A DNA stretch of 38,107 bases, from positions 1 to 38,107 of IMG/VR virus record IMGVR_UViG_3300036860_000750; one strand, written 5' to 3'. The notes beneath the pieces are model-generated. The model had not been told where the DNA came from. It saw nothing but the letters and a program-made list of their open reading frames with translations, and did not search any database. The translations under genes and the position numbers were made by a program. Within the stretch, counting starts at the first letter, position 1. Every line of letters starts with the position of its first letter. Below are positions 27,824 through 35,217 of the stretch, piece by piece. This stretch comes from a virus.

Positions 27824-29214
27824 ACCGAGGCCCATCCGCCGCCGCGCGCCAGGTCGTTGAACGCGGCGGACGACGCGTCCATCTGGTCGTCGTGCGGCCA
27901 GTCGGGCTGGTTATGGAGCTGCGTCGCGTACCGCTCGTTCCAGGGCGCACGCAGCAGCTTGACGTTGCCGGCCTCCGCCTGGGCCGCGAAGGGGAGCGCC
28001 CGCTGGATCTTGTCGCCCGACGGCGCCCGGGCGCGCGCGTCGTAGCCGGAGAGCGCGGTGACCATCTCGTGCGCCACGATCAGCCCGCTCGCGCCCGGCT
28101 CCTGCTCGAGCCGGACCGCGCACTCCCGGCCGTCCTGCGCCGCGGTGGTGAGCACGAGCCTCTTGACCGCGGCCGGCCCCTCCTGCACCTCGATCACGTC
28201 CTCGACGTAGTAGACGCCCTCGACCGCGCGCATCTTCACCCCGGCGGTCGAGTCCGGGTCGTCGCCGGACAGCTTCTTCGCCGTGGCCGCCAGGTCCCAG
28301 GCGCGCACGGCCCGCCCGCCGGCGGGCACGGCGTCGACGACCCCGAACCAGCCGCGCGAGAAGACCTTGCCGGCGGTCGGCCTGATCTTCCAGTTGCCGC
28401 CCCGCTCGCGGTCGCCGAGCAGCCGCTCGCGCTCGAGGCGCGGCAGGGCCATCAGGTTGGCCAGGTAGCCCGGGTCGCGTCGCATCAGGATCGGGTTGTC
28501 CCAGAACGTCGAGAGGACGAAGGTGACCGACTTGGGCGGCGCCTCCGGGAAGCGCGCGCGCAGCTCCTCGGGGTCGTCGGCCCAGACGATCTCGTCGTCG
28601 ACCCGCACCATCCAGCGGAGCACGCCGGAGCGCTCGGGCAGCGCGTAGCCGTCCTCGCCGATCCACCAGTCGACGAAGCGCGCGACCCAGGAATCGGCGT
28701 CGGCGTTGCAGGCCGCGCGCACGTAGGGCCGCACGCCCGAGAGCGAGCGGTTGCGGCTGAGCAGGTAGAAGAACTGGCCCTCGCTGAAGTGGGTCAGCTC
28801 GTCCCACTCGAGCAGGGCGACCTCGCTGCCGTGCCAGGCGAGCTTGTCCGTCTCGTGCTGCAGGTGCGCGAACGTCACGCCGGCGCCGCTGGGGAACGTC
28901 CACTCCAGGCGCGTCTCGGACGGGCGCGCGCCCAGGTGCGGGTAGAGCTCGACCGCCTTGTCCCAGAGCCCGCCCTCGTTGCGTATCTGCGGGGAGGTGC
29001 GCCGGAAGACGACCGCGCCGAAGAGGGGGTTGTGCACGTGCCGGAGCGGCTCGAGCAAGAGCCCGAAGGTCTTACCGCCGCCGGCGGCGCCGCCGATGAC
29101 GGCGATGTCGGCGCTGCTGGCCAGGAAGCGCGATTGCGGCCCCGGCTGCGGGCCGATCCGGCGGACCGGCGCCTCGGCGCCGCCGCGGCCCGAGGCCCTA
29201 GTCGGCGCGAGCAC
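27820..29214 (-). CDS. terL: Terminase large subunit, 464 aa
   Basis: Walker A GGAAGGGKT (41-49), Walker B VALLEWDEL with catalytic D138-E139, coupling-type motif RAACNADADSWV, and a nuclease domain with AWDLAATAKK and the C-terminal PWNERYATQLHNQPDWPHDD acids. The ATPase pumps DNA through the portal and the nuclease cuts genome units. Overlaps TerS by 17 bp; GTG start. Confidence 0.93.
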   Translation of the reverse strand: MLAPTRASGRGGAEAPVRRIGPQPGPQSRFLASSADIAVIGGAAGGGKTFGLLLEPLRHVHNPLFGAVVFRRTSPQIRNEGGLWDKAVELYPHLGARPSETRLEWTFPSGAGVTFAHLQHETDKLAWHGSEVALLEWDELTHFSEGQFFYLLSRNRSLSGVRPYVRAACNADADSWVARFVDWWIGEDGYALPERSGVLRWMVRVDDEIVWADDPEELRARFPEAPPKSVTFVLSTFWDNPILMRRDPGYLANLMALPRLERERLLGDRERGGNWKIRPTAGKVFSRGWFGVVDAVPAGGRAVRAWDLAATAKKLSGDDPDSTAGVKMRAVEGVYYVEDVIEVQEGPAAVKRLVLTTAAQDGRECAVRLEQEPGASGLIVAHEMVTALSGYDARARAPSGDKIQRALPFAAQAEAGNVKLLRAPWNERYATQLHNQPDWPHDDQMDASSAAFNDLARGGGWASV

Positions 29215-29641
29215 CGACCCGTCCGTTCAGCGCCCTCCCCGTCGGCTCGCCGATCGCGCGGTCCTCCCGCCCGTTGTCGGGGATGACGACCTGCACCTGC
29301 AGCGGCGCCCCGTCGCGGCCGGTCAGCTCCTGGACGCGCCGGCCGTAGGCGTGCGGGTAGCGCCGCTCGAGCTTCCAGGCCGCAGCGGTCCACTCGCCAT
29401 CGGAGGCCGCCTTCTCGATCTTGGCCAGCCAGCCGAGGACGGCGCGGGCCTCGGCCTCTTTCAGCGCCTCCAGGAACTCCACGTACGGGTGCCGCCCGGC
29501 GGCCGCGCGTTGGAGCCAGGTCGCCCAGGTGCTGTAGCCGATGCCGGCGTACTGGGCGGCCATCTCGTAGGTCGCACCGAGTTGCACCGCCTGGCAGGCG
29601 CGCGCCTGACGCTCGGCTGTCAGCTTGGTAGGGCGGCCCAT
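29198..29641 (-). CDS. terS: Terminase small subunit, 147 aa
   Basis: N-terminal HTH: GRPTKLTAERQARACQAVQL, GATYEMAAQYAGIGYSTWAT (recognition helix), followed by FLEALKEAEARAVLGWLAKI and AAAWKLERRYPHAYGRRVQE. This is the standard layout of phage small terminases that recognise the packaging site. The C-terminal ~45 residues are flexible. ATG at 29639-29641, directly upstream of TerL. Confidence 0.85.
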   Translation of the reverse strand: MGRPTKLTAERQARACQAVQLGATYEMAAQYAGIGYSTWATWLQRAAAGRHPYVEFLEALKEAEARAVLGWLAKIEKAASDGEWTAAAWKLERRYPHAYGRRVQELTGRDGAPLQVQVVIPDNGREDRAIGEPTGRALNGRVGARAD

Positions 29642-29643
29642 AG

Positions 29644-30615
29644 CTAGAGTTCCTGGAGGGCGACAAAGGCGGCGGGCTCGAGCAGGCGGGGCTCTAAGCC
29701 CATCCCGGCGAGCCGCTCGAGGATCACGGCGACGTAGGCCGGGTCGATCTCGAGGGCGCAGCAGAGCCGGGCGGCCTGCTCGGCGGCGACGATCGCGGTG
29801 CCCGAGCCGACGAACCCGTCGAGCACGACGTCGCCGGTCTGCCCGTGGTTCGTGATCTGGGCGAGGACCAGCTCGGCCGGCTTGATCGTGGGGTGCTCTT
29901 CGCTCCGCTTCGGGCGTTCGATCTCGAAGACCGACGTCTTGGCGTGGCCCCCGACCCAATGGGAACCGGGATGGTCGCCCCGTCCGGGGCGACCATCGCC
30001 CGCGGAGCGGTGCCCGTAGTAGATGCCCTCGTGGCGGTAGTGGTAGTCGGAGTGGCCGAGGACCATCGTGTCTTTGACCCAGACCAGATCCTGACGGAAA
30101 CGCCACCCGCCGGCGACGAACGCGTTCCCGAAGACGAGGCATTGCCCCCCCGCCGGGTGGGCGACGTAGACGGCCGCGCCGTCGGCGAGAACGGCGTCGA
30201 GGGTCGTGAACGCCTGCGCCAACAGATCGGCCAGACGCCCCCGGTGGTCGTTCTCCAGCGTCAGGGCGTCGGCAGTTTTGCCCACGTAGTCCACGCCGTA
30301 GGGCGGATCCGTCCACAGAACCGCTGCCTTCGCATCGCCCATCAGCCGCGCCACGTCCTCGGCGCTCGTCGCGTCCCCGCAGAGCAGCCGGTGGCTCCGC
30401 CCCGGCACGGTCGCGCTCGGGATCTCCCAGAGCTGCCCGCGCTCGGTGTTCCACTTCGCCCGCAGCTCCTCGGCCCGGTCGAGCTGCGGCCCCGGGTCCT
30501 CGCCGGCTGTGGCCTGACCTCGGCCAGGATGCGGTCGAGCTCGTCCTTGCCGAAGAGACCGTCGAGTGCGTGCCCGTCCTCCTCGAGGAACGCGGCCAAG
30601 CGCGCGGGGTCCCAC
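29644..30615 (-). CDS. DNA methyltransferase (N6-adenine/N4-cytosine, beta-class order), 5' end disrupted
   Basis: Real coding begins about 30515: GEDPGPQLDRAEELRAKWNT, then DPPYGVDYVG (catalytic motif IV), TIKPAELVLAQITNHG and VLDGFVGSGTAIVAAEQAAR (SAM motif I). DPPY before FxGSG fits a beta-class enzyme. The usual partner domain (DNRAAELAEWDPARLAAFLE and LDGLFGKDELDRILAEV) is present but in another frame (30516-30735). Codons 1-33 of the frame drawn here are a shadow. Either the gene is damaged, or it is read by frameshifting, or two indels are assembly errors. Confidence 0.7.
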   Translation of the reverse strand: MGPRALGRVPRGGRARTRRSLRQGRARPHPGRGQATAGEDPGPQLDRAEELRAKWNTERGQLWEIPSATVPGRSHRLLCGDATSAEDVARLMGDAKAAVLWTDPPYGVDYVGKTADALTLENDHRGRLADLLAQAFTTLDAVLADGAAVYVAHPAGGQCLVFGNAFVAGGWRFRQDLVWVKDTMVLGHSDYHYRHEGIYYGHRSAGDGRPGRGDHPGSHWVGGHAKTSVFEIERPKRSEEHPTIKPAELVLAQITNHGQTGDVVLDGFVGSGTAIVAAEQAARLCCALEIDPAYVAVILERLAGMGLEPRLLEPAAFVALQEL

Positions 30616-30735
30616 TCGGCGAGCTCGGCGGCGCGGTTGTCGAACAGCGCCAGCCGGCGCTTCTGTTCGGGCGTGAGGCCGGAGCGCCGGACGGCGACGA
30701 TGGTCTGGCCGTCGGCGTCGACGACGCGGTGCTCA
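30516..30735 (-). pseudogene. Out-of-frame ParB-like segment of the methyltransferase gene
   Basis: In a third frame this stretch reads EHRVVDADGQTIVAVRRSGL, TPEQKRRLALFDNRAAELAE and WDPARLAAFLEEDGHALDGL. This is the segment normally fused in front of phage ParB/methylase proteins. It has no start codon. A one-base shift at GTG-T-GAG (30733-30736) joins it to the upstream zinc protein, and a second shift near 30515 joins it to the methyltransferase. The two shifts cancel, and the flanking frames are in phase (1089 nt apart). Confidence 0.65.
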
Positions 30736-31026
30736 CACCGCCACCAGGGCGAAGGGCTCGCCGAAGAGGCGGCGGTAGGCCGGGTGGGTCCAGCTGCCCG
30801 GGCAGCCCTTACGGTCGCACTGCACGCGCACGACGACGGCGGCCCGGCGCCGGCAGCGCATCACCGGCACCCCCGCACGCCACTCGCCGAGCCAGAGCCG
30901 GCAGACCGGGCAGACGATCGGCCCCCTCAGCCCGCACCCTCCCGAGAAAAACGAAGCCGCCGCCCCCGGGCCGCTGCCGGCCGGGACCGGCGGCAGGACA
31001 GCCGTCCGTCGCCGCCAAGCGTACAT
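30733..31026 (-). CDS. Zinc-ribbon protein at the head of the late operon, 97 aa
   Basis: CPVCRLWLGEW (about 39-49), then MRCRRRAAVVVRVQCDRKGC with further Cys, and WTHPAYRRLFGEPFALVAV. The Cys pattern fits a Com-like zinc ribbon. The start is uncertain: ATG at 31024-31026 has GGAAG adjoining it and no clear promoter. It could be the N-terminal part of the disrupted methyltransferase protein, since the reading continues smoothly after a one-base shift at its TGA. Confidence 0.55.
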   Translation of the reverse strand: MYAWRRRTAVLPPVPAGSGPGAAASFFSGGCGLRGPIVCPVCRLWLGEWRAGVPVMRCRRRAAVVVRVQCDRKGCPGSWTHPAYRRLFGEPFALVAV

Positions 31027-31080
31027 CTTCCGTGCCGCGTTGTGTTAGGCGCGCACACCGTCGGGGCACCGGCCCGGATC

Positions 31081-31089
31081 TGGTAGGCT
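31081..31089 (+). promoter_or_regulatory. Extended -10 promoter of the integrase
   Basis: TGGTAGGCT is an extended -10 (TGn-TAGGCT). The start point would fall at about 31096-31099, on or next to the GTG, so the integrase mRNA may be leaderless. No -35 is clear. Confidence 0.45.
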
Positions 31090-31098
31090 GGCGGGGCC

Positions 31099-32268
31099 GT
31101 GCCGGGCCAGGATGCGCCGCGACCCAAACGCCCCAACGGCGCCGGCTCGGAGTGGTTCGACGCCAAGCGGGCGATGTGGTTCGCGACCTACACCCGCGGG
31201 CTGCGCCCCGACGGGGTGCCGGAGGTCAAGCGGTTCGCCTCGAAGGTCAGCGCCGAGGAGGCCGCGCGCAAGCGGGACGAGGACCGCGCGCGGTGGCTGG
31301 CGCACACGGTCCCCGCCGCACCGGTCGAGCTGCAGACGCTCGGCCGGTTCTTGCGCCGGCGCTGGCTGCCGTCCCTCAAGCGCGGGCCGGAGACGCTCCG
31401 GCGCTACGAGCGCGACGTGCGGCTGCACATCGACCCGGCGCGCCCGACGCCGACCTCGATCGGCCACGTCCGCCTGCGCGCGCTCTCACCGGCGCACCTG
31501 CAGCGGCTCTACGACGCGCTCCCGCCGAGCGTCGCCTCCAACGTGCACGCGCTGCTGCACGTGGCGCTGAAACGCGCGACCCGCTGGGGCGACCTGCCGC
31601 GCGACGCCAACCCGGCCGACCTGGTCGACCCGCCGGTCTACGCCGCCCCCGAGATGCACCCGCCCAAAGAAGAGCAGGTCGCGCACTTCTTCGCTTCCTG
31701 CCTGGAGCGGGACGACCCCTGGCTGGACCTCTGGTTCTTCCTCGCCGACACCGGGTGCCGGCCGGGCGAGATGCTCGGGGCCGAGTGGGCGGACATCGAC
31801 GCCGGCGGTGAGTGGTTCGTCCAGAGGCAGCGCCGCACGACCGGCAAGCCCCAGAAGGCGGTCCTCAAGAACAAGCTGCGCCGGCGGGTGCAGCTGACCG
31901 AGCGCTTGATGGCGCGCCTCGAGCAACGGCGGGAGCGGCAGGCGGCGCTGCGGGAGCGCGCCGGCGGCTACTGGACGGAGGAAGGGTTGATCTTCGCCAA
32001 CCGGCTGGGCGGGGCGTTCCAGTGGGGCAACGTGTCCCCCGAGTTCCGCGCGGCCCTGCGCGCCGCCGGCCTGCCGTCCTGGCCGCCCTACGTGTTCTTC
32101 CGGCACGCGCACGTCACGATCGGGCTCGGCTTCGGGGTGTCCCTGCAGGCGATGGCCCGGCGGACCGGGCACAGCGTCGAGGTGATGGCCCGGGTCTACG
32201 CCCACCGGTCGGCTCGAGCGGACAGAGAAGCCGCCGCGGCGTTCGAGCGGGCGACCCGCCCGGGCTGA
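31099..32268 (+). CDS. int: Tyrosine integrase, 389 aa
   Basis: An N-terminal arm-binding-like region (WFDAKRAMWFATYTRGLRPD), a SAM-like core-binding domain (about 75-185) and a catalytic domain with R221 (LADTGCRPGEMLGAEW), a Lys near 257-259, R335 in VFFRHAHVTIG, H358 in RTGHS and nucleophile Y367 in ARVYAHR. The position of the usual first His of HxxR is Val332, an uncommon substitution. GTG start. It lies divergent from the late operon and converges on the excisionase-like gene, so attP is probably in the short gap behind it. Confidence 0.9.
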   Translation: MPGQDAPRPKRPNGAGSEWFDAKRAMWFATYTRGLRPDGVPEVKRFASKVSAEEAARKRDEDRARWLAHTVPAAPVELQTLGRFLRRRWLPSLKRGPETLRRYERDVRLHIDPARPTPTSIGHVRLRALSPAHLQRLYDALPPSVASNVHALLHVALKRATRWGDLPRDANPADLVDPPVYAAPEMHPPKEEQVAHFFASCLERDDPWLDLWFFLADTGCRPGEMLGAEWADIDAGGEWFVQRQRRTTGKPQKAVLKNKLRRRVQLTERLMARLEQRRERQAALRERAGGYWTEEGLIFANRLGGAFQWGNVSPEFRAALRAAGLPSWPPYVFFRHAHVTIGLGFGVSLQAMARRTGHSVEVMARVYAHRSARADREAAAAFERATRPG

Positions 32269-32273
32269 GCCCG

Positions 32274-32296
32274 GTGGACAAACCGCGTTTGTCCAC
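32274..32296. repeat. Inverted repeat in the int-xis gap (attP candidate)
   Basis: GTGGACAAA (32274-32282) and TTTGTCCAC (32288-32296) form a perfect 9-bp inverted repeat around CCGCG. A third copy, TTTGTCCAC, lies at 32465-32473 in the excisionase-like gene. Such repeats could be Int or Xis arm sites. The 125-bp gap holds no other gene. No tRNA 3' end is recognisable. Confidence 0.45.
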
Positions 32297-32393
32297 TTGT
32301 CCGCCGGCGGGCCACGACGGGGCCCGGCCAGGAGATGGGGCGCGGCGGGATGACACGGCTTGGAACTGAAACCGCGGCCGGTTCCCACCGCGC

Positions 32394-32663
32394 TCACCGG
32401 TGCCCTTTCCAACGCGGGACGGTGCTCTGCGGCGCGTGGTGGTCCTCCGTGGTTGCTCCACCGGTTTGTCCACCGCCGCCGGCGGCCAGCGCCTGCTCGG
32501 CCCAGGCGTCGAGCGCTTTCTTGGAGTAGCGGATGGTCTGGGGCCCCAACCGCCAGTGGGGGATGAGCCGCTGGCGCCGGAGCCGGCGCAGCACGCCCCG
32601 GCTGACCCGCAGGTACGCGGCGGCCTCGAGCTCGTTGAGGATGTCGGGGTTGGGCTCGGTCAC
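32394..32663 (-). CDS. Excisionase-like MerR/AlpA HTH protein, 89 aa
   Basis: HTH_17-type: LNELEAAAYLRVSRGVLRRL, RRQRLIPHWRLGPQTIRYSK and KALDAWAEQAL are the standard three segments of excisionase/AlpA proteins. The C-terminal tail is Gly-rich. It is the last gene of the early operon and converges on int, so it should be made early, when excision is wanted. Overlaps its upstream gene as GTGA. Confidence 0.82.
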   Translation of the reverse strand: MTEPNPDILNELEAAAYLRVSRGVLRRLRRQRLIPHWRLGPQTIRYSKKALDAWAEQALAAGGGGQTGGATTEDHHAPQSTVPRWKGHR

Positions 32664-32977
32664 CCGGTGAACTCCTGGAGCACGGCCGCGAGCCGGCCCC
32701 GGCTGGCCGGATCGTCCAGGTCGTCCATCTCGACCACGGCGTCGGCGACCCGGCGCAGCTTCTCCGGCAGCGTGCGCCCGCGCAGCACGAGGAAGATCAG
32801 CGGTTTATCCAGGAGGATGGCCAGGCCCAGCTCCAGCGCGAACTTGACGTCGACCTCGGCCGGGCAGATCCCGAGGTAGGCGTGGGAGCCGCGCAGCATC
32901 GGGAGCAGGACGCGGCGGGCGTGCGCGAAGTAGCGGCGCTCCTCGTCGGAGACCCCGGGCCCGCGCCGTTTGCTCAC
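32660..32977 (-). CDS. Hypothetical phage protein, nucleotide-binding-like fold, 105 aa
   Basis: FAHARRVLLPMLRGSHAYLG, AEVDVKFALELGLAILLDKP and LRRVADAVVEMDDLDDPASR. The beta-alpha pattern with LDKPLIFLVLRG resembles nucleoside 2-deoxyribosyltransferase/TIR-like folds of phage proteins. No catalytic Glu can be assigned safely. GTG start in a GTGA overlap. Confidence 0.65.
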   Translation of the reverse strand: MSKRRGPGVSDEERRYFAHARRVLLPMLRGSHAYLGICPAEVDVKFALELGLAILLDKPLIFLVLRGRTLPEKLRRVADAVVEMDDLDDPASRGRLAAVLQEFTG

Positions 32978-33183
32978 CCCATCAGCTCCTGGGCGACGCG
33001 GCGCAAGAGGGCGCCGATCTCGGCGTCGCTCGGCCCGTCCTCGGTGCGGCAGACGTACACGGTTCCGCTTCGCTCGTCGTGCCCGACCGCGACCAGCACC
33101 AGCGGGGTGGCGTGGTGGCGCACGCAGTCGCGGGCCCAACGCCCCAGCCGCTCGCGGGTGATCGCCTCCACCGGCACGCTCAC
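32974..33183 (-). CDS. Hypothetical protein, 69 aa
   Basis: Starts MSVPVEAITRERLGRWARDC, followed by VLVAVGHDERSGTVYVCRTE and a helical end (EIGALLRRVAQEL). Small alpha/beta fold, no family recognised. GTGA-coupled on both sides. Confidence 0.6.
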   Translation of the reverse strand: MSVPVEAITRERLGRWARDCVRHHATPLVLVAVGHDERSGTVYVCRTEDGPSDAEIGALLRRVAQELMG

Positions 33184-33683
33184 GTCCCCTCCCGGCTCTT
33201 GCGCACCCGGTAGGCGCGGAGTTGGTGCAGGATCGGCGCGACCTGAGCGACCGCCATCCCGAGCGTGCGGGTGCAGAACTCAACGATCAAGCCGTCGGTC
33301 AGCGCGGCCTCGGCGCCCTCCAGAAGGTTCGCCGCCAGGTCCCTGGCCTCGTGGGCGCGTAACTGCACGCGCGGCTCGGGGCCGGGCAACGAGAGCGTGA
33401 CGAACGGCTCCTGCGTCCGGGCGCCGTAGCCGGACCGGACCTCGATCTTGCGCTCGGTATCGCCCGGGACGCGCACGCCCATCGCGGCCTCGAGCACGGC
33501 GTCGGCGACGGCCTGGCCGATCGTGCGGTCGGCCTCCCGTATTTCCTCGTCCAGCTCCTCCCACGGCGTCGTCCAGTCGGGGTCGGGCGGTCCCCCGGCG
33601 GCCCGGGCCGCTTCCGTGGCCAGGCGCGCCATCGTCGCGAAGACGAGGCGGCCGAGCTGCTCGCGGTCGACGTGGGGGGTCAC
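33180..33683 (-). CDS. Conserved phage protein, 167 aa
   Basis: Two blocks: an N-terminal helical one with WEELDEEIREADRTIGQAVA, a motif shared by many phage proteins of unknown role, and a C-terminal one with EPFVTLSLPGPEPRVQLRAH, EARDLAANLLEGAEAALTDG and AQVAPILHQLRAYR. The second resembles a common phage unit that ends in LRxYR. GTG start in a GTGA overlap. Confidence 0.68.
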   Translation of the reverse strand: MTPHVDREQLGRLVFATMARLATEAARAAGGPPDPDWTTPWEELDEEIREADRTIGQAVADAVLEAAMGVRVPGDTERKIEVRSGYGARTQEPFVTLSLPGPEPRVQLRAHEARDLAANLLEGAEAALTDGLIVEFCTRTLGMAVAQVAPILHQLRAYRVRKSREGT

Positions 33684-33808
33684 GGCGCGTCGTCCCCCGG
33701 CGCCGGTGCCACCGGAGTGGCGGGGGCGTCGCGCTCGGCGAGCCCGGCCACGTCGCCGCGCACGGTGGTCGCCCAGGAGTCGGCGCACTCCCCGCACACC
33801 CAGGTCAT
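33680..33808 (-). CDS. Small CxxC protein, 42 aa
   Basis: Begins MTWVCGECADSWATTVRGDV with CGEC at residues 5-8; the rest is Ala/Pro-rich. ATGA and GTGA overlaps. It probably needs a partner or dimerisation to hold a metal. No known function. Confidence 0.5.
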   Translation of the reverse strand: MTWVCGECADSWATTVRGDVAGLAERDAPATPVAPAPGDDAP

Positions 33809-34029
33809 ACAGACGAAGCCCCGACGTTGGGGGCTGGGTCGGGCTCGGAGCAGGGATCGATCTCGATGTTCTGCTCGATGACCCGCCGGTAGCGGCGACC
33901 GCACCCGGCGCAGGTGTAGACCTGGCGGTGCCGCCGCAACAGGAGCATCTCACCGCAGCCGCAATCGACCTGCAACTGGCCCAGGTACCCGCTGGTGTCG
34001 ATGATCCGCCCGTCGAACGTCCTAGCCAC
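33805..34029 (-). CDS. Zinc-ribbon protein, 74 aa
   Basis: CGC (23-25) and CAGC (40-43) around EMLLLRRHRQVYTCAGCGRR, a compact zinc ribbon, with an acidic tail (DPCSEPDPAPN). GTG start overlapping the upstream gene by 8 bp. A nucleic-acid-binding function is likely but not shown. Confidence 0.62.
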   Translation of the reverse strand: MARTFDGRIIDTSGYLGQLQVDCGCGEMLLLRRHRQVYTCAGCGRRYRRVIEQNIEIDPCSEPDPAPNVGASSV

Positions 34030-34294
34030 CGTCCGCCGCCTCCCGCCCCGCCGCCGGCCCGCCGACCAGGGCGGCGCGCATACGCCGGATCGCCTCAGCG
34101 TTCTCCGGCCAATAGCACCACTCCGGGGCGGGTACCCAACCCAGCGCTTCCCGCAACGCCCCCTCCCGCCGCGCGCACCGGGCCTCGGCGGCGGCCAGCG
34201 CGGCGGTGAGGCGCTTGACCTCAGCCCTGAGTCGGATGATCGTCCGCACGTCCTCTGCAGCGCGTTGCTTCCAGAAAGCGGTGTCCTCAGGCAT
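34022..34294 (-). CDS. Coiled-coil protein, 90 aa
   Basis: RLRAEVKRLTAALAAAEARC and EGALREALGWVP form a long helix; AEAIRRMRAALVGG ends it. Paralogous in look to the 134-aa coiled-coil gene at 35214 (both have RLTAALAA-x-EA). The two may be divergent duplicates. Function unknown. Confidence 0.62.
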   Translation of the reverse strand: MPEDTAFWKQRAAEDVRTIIRLRAEVKRLTAALAAAEARCARREGALREALGWVPAPEWCYWPENAEAIRRMRAALVGGPAAGREAADGG

Positions 34295-34490
34295 CCGTCG
34301 GCCCCTTCTGGTTTGGCGGCACGTCGGCCAGGGCGGCGTCGTACTGCCGCAGCGCGGCCCGCAAGTCGCCCCAGGCGTTGTAGCGCGCCGCGAACGAGAC
34401 GGCTGACGGCCGCGACTCCCCCATCTCGATGTAGCCCCGGAGCACGCCGATGACCTTCTCGCACCGCTCCGCCCGCGCTTCGGCGCTCAC
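34287..34490 (-). CDS. Helical protein, 67 aa
   Basis: MSAEARAERCEKVIGVLRGY, SFAARYNAWGDLRAALRQYD and ALADVPPNQKGPTDA. Mostly helix, no motif. GTG start in a GTGA overlap; overlaps the next gene by 8 bp. Confidence 0.6.
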   Translation of the reverse strand: MSAEARAERCEKVIGVLRGYIEMGESRPSAVSFAARYNAWGDLRAALRQYDAALADVPPNQKGPTDA

Positions 34491-34702
34491 CCGATCCCCA
34501 CCAGCCGGTCGAGTTGGTCGGCGCGTAGGTGCACGTTGTGGTCGCCGTCGGACAGCAACCACAGGCACCGCCCGCAGACCCGGCAGAACCGGAAACGGAG
34601 CTTCGCCTCATCGGGGCCGAGGACCATCTCCTCGCAAACGTTGCGGTGGTCGCACATCGACCAGTAGTACAGCCGCTTAAGCGCCCTGATCCATCTCTTC
34701 AC
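34487..34702 (-). CDS. Zinc-binding protein, 71 aa
   Basis: MKRWIRALKRLYYWSMCDHR, then C24 and FCRVCGRCLWLL with two close Cys pairs, followed by HLRADQLDRLVG. The GTG has AGGAGG six bases upstream, the strongest ribosome site in this part of the operon, and follows a 46-bp gap; a local boost in translation is likely. Confidence 0.65.
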   Translation of the reverse strand: MKRWIRALKRLYYWSMCDHRNVCEEMVLGPDEAKLRFRFCRVCGRCLWLLSDGDHNVHLRADQLDRLVGIG

Positions 34703-34748
34703 CGCTAACCTCCTGTCTTAGACCGGGCTGTACCGGCGCGGTCGGCGA

Positions 34749-34952
34749 TCATCCGATCCCCGGCAGCGGCTCGGCGAGCACCTTGTCGAGCAGCCGTTCG
34801 AGCAGCTCGCGCGGCACGACGACGCCGGCCAGCGCCTCCGACGAGATCACCGACCGGATCAGGGCATCGCGCTCCCCGGGGGTCAGCTCGTTTCTCCCCC
34901 GCACGACCACCAGGGATCGGTGGGCCAGACCGTTAGCCCATATCAAGCGCAT
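34749..34952 (-). CDS. Hypothetical protein, 67 aa
   Basis: Begins MRLIWANGLAHRSLVVVRGR, then NELTPGERDALIRSVISSEA and RELLERLLDKVLAEPLPG. Likely alpha/beta, soluble. Overlaps the upstream gene by 20 bp. The gap of 46 bp behind it (34703-34748) holds only the next ribosome site. Confidence 0.55.
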   Translation of the reverse strand: MRLIWANGLAHRSLVVVRGRNELTPGERDALIRSVISSEALAGVVVPRELLERLLDKVLAEPLPGIG

Positions 34953-35217
34953 CGCTTTCCTCGTCGGCGTTCGTGCTCAAGAAGGCTCGGGGTCCTTCCG
35001 TTCCCTCCCGCCCCACCCGGGGCGCGTCGGCCAGCGCGGCCACGGCGTCGGCGTACGCTTCTTCGTACCCCTCGCCGATGCCCCGGTAGAGGGCGGCCCG
35101 CACCGGCGGCGGCAAGGCGAAGTAGCAGGGCTTGCAGAACGTCTGCCGATGGGCCTTCGGTCGGCCGCAGCGGCAGACCGTCCCGACCAGTTCGCGGATG
35201 AGCCCATCGGTCGTCAT
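34933..35217 (-). CDS. Zinc-ribbon protein of a common phage type, 94 aa
   Basis: CRCGRPKAHRQTFCKPCYFA with CRC (15-17) and CKPC (28-31) is a pattern shared by many phage proteins of unknown role. The remainder is helical (RGIGEGYEEAYADAVAAL) with an acidic end. ATG in an ATGA overlap. Confidence 0.66.
   Translation of the reverse strand: MTTDGLIRELVGTVCRCGRPKAHRQTFCKPCYFALPPPVRAALYRGIGEGYEEAYADAVAALADAPRVGREGTEGPRAFLSTNADEESDALDMG

Noticed and set aside
27424-29286. 620-codon plus-strand open frame over TerL
   Set aside because: Shadow of TerL, which has perfect Walker motifs on the other strand.
32221-32272. CCCGGGC-TGA-GCCCGG hairpin at the integrase stop as a terminator
   Set aside because: No T run follows on either strand; it may be weak, but cannot be called a terminator.
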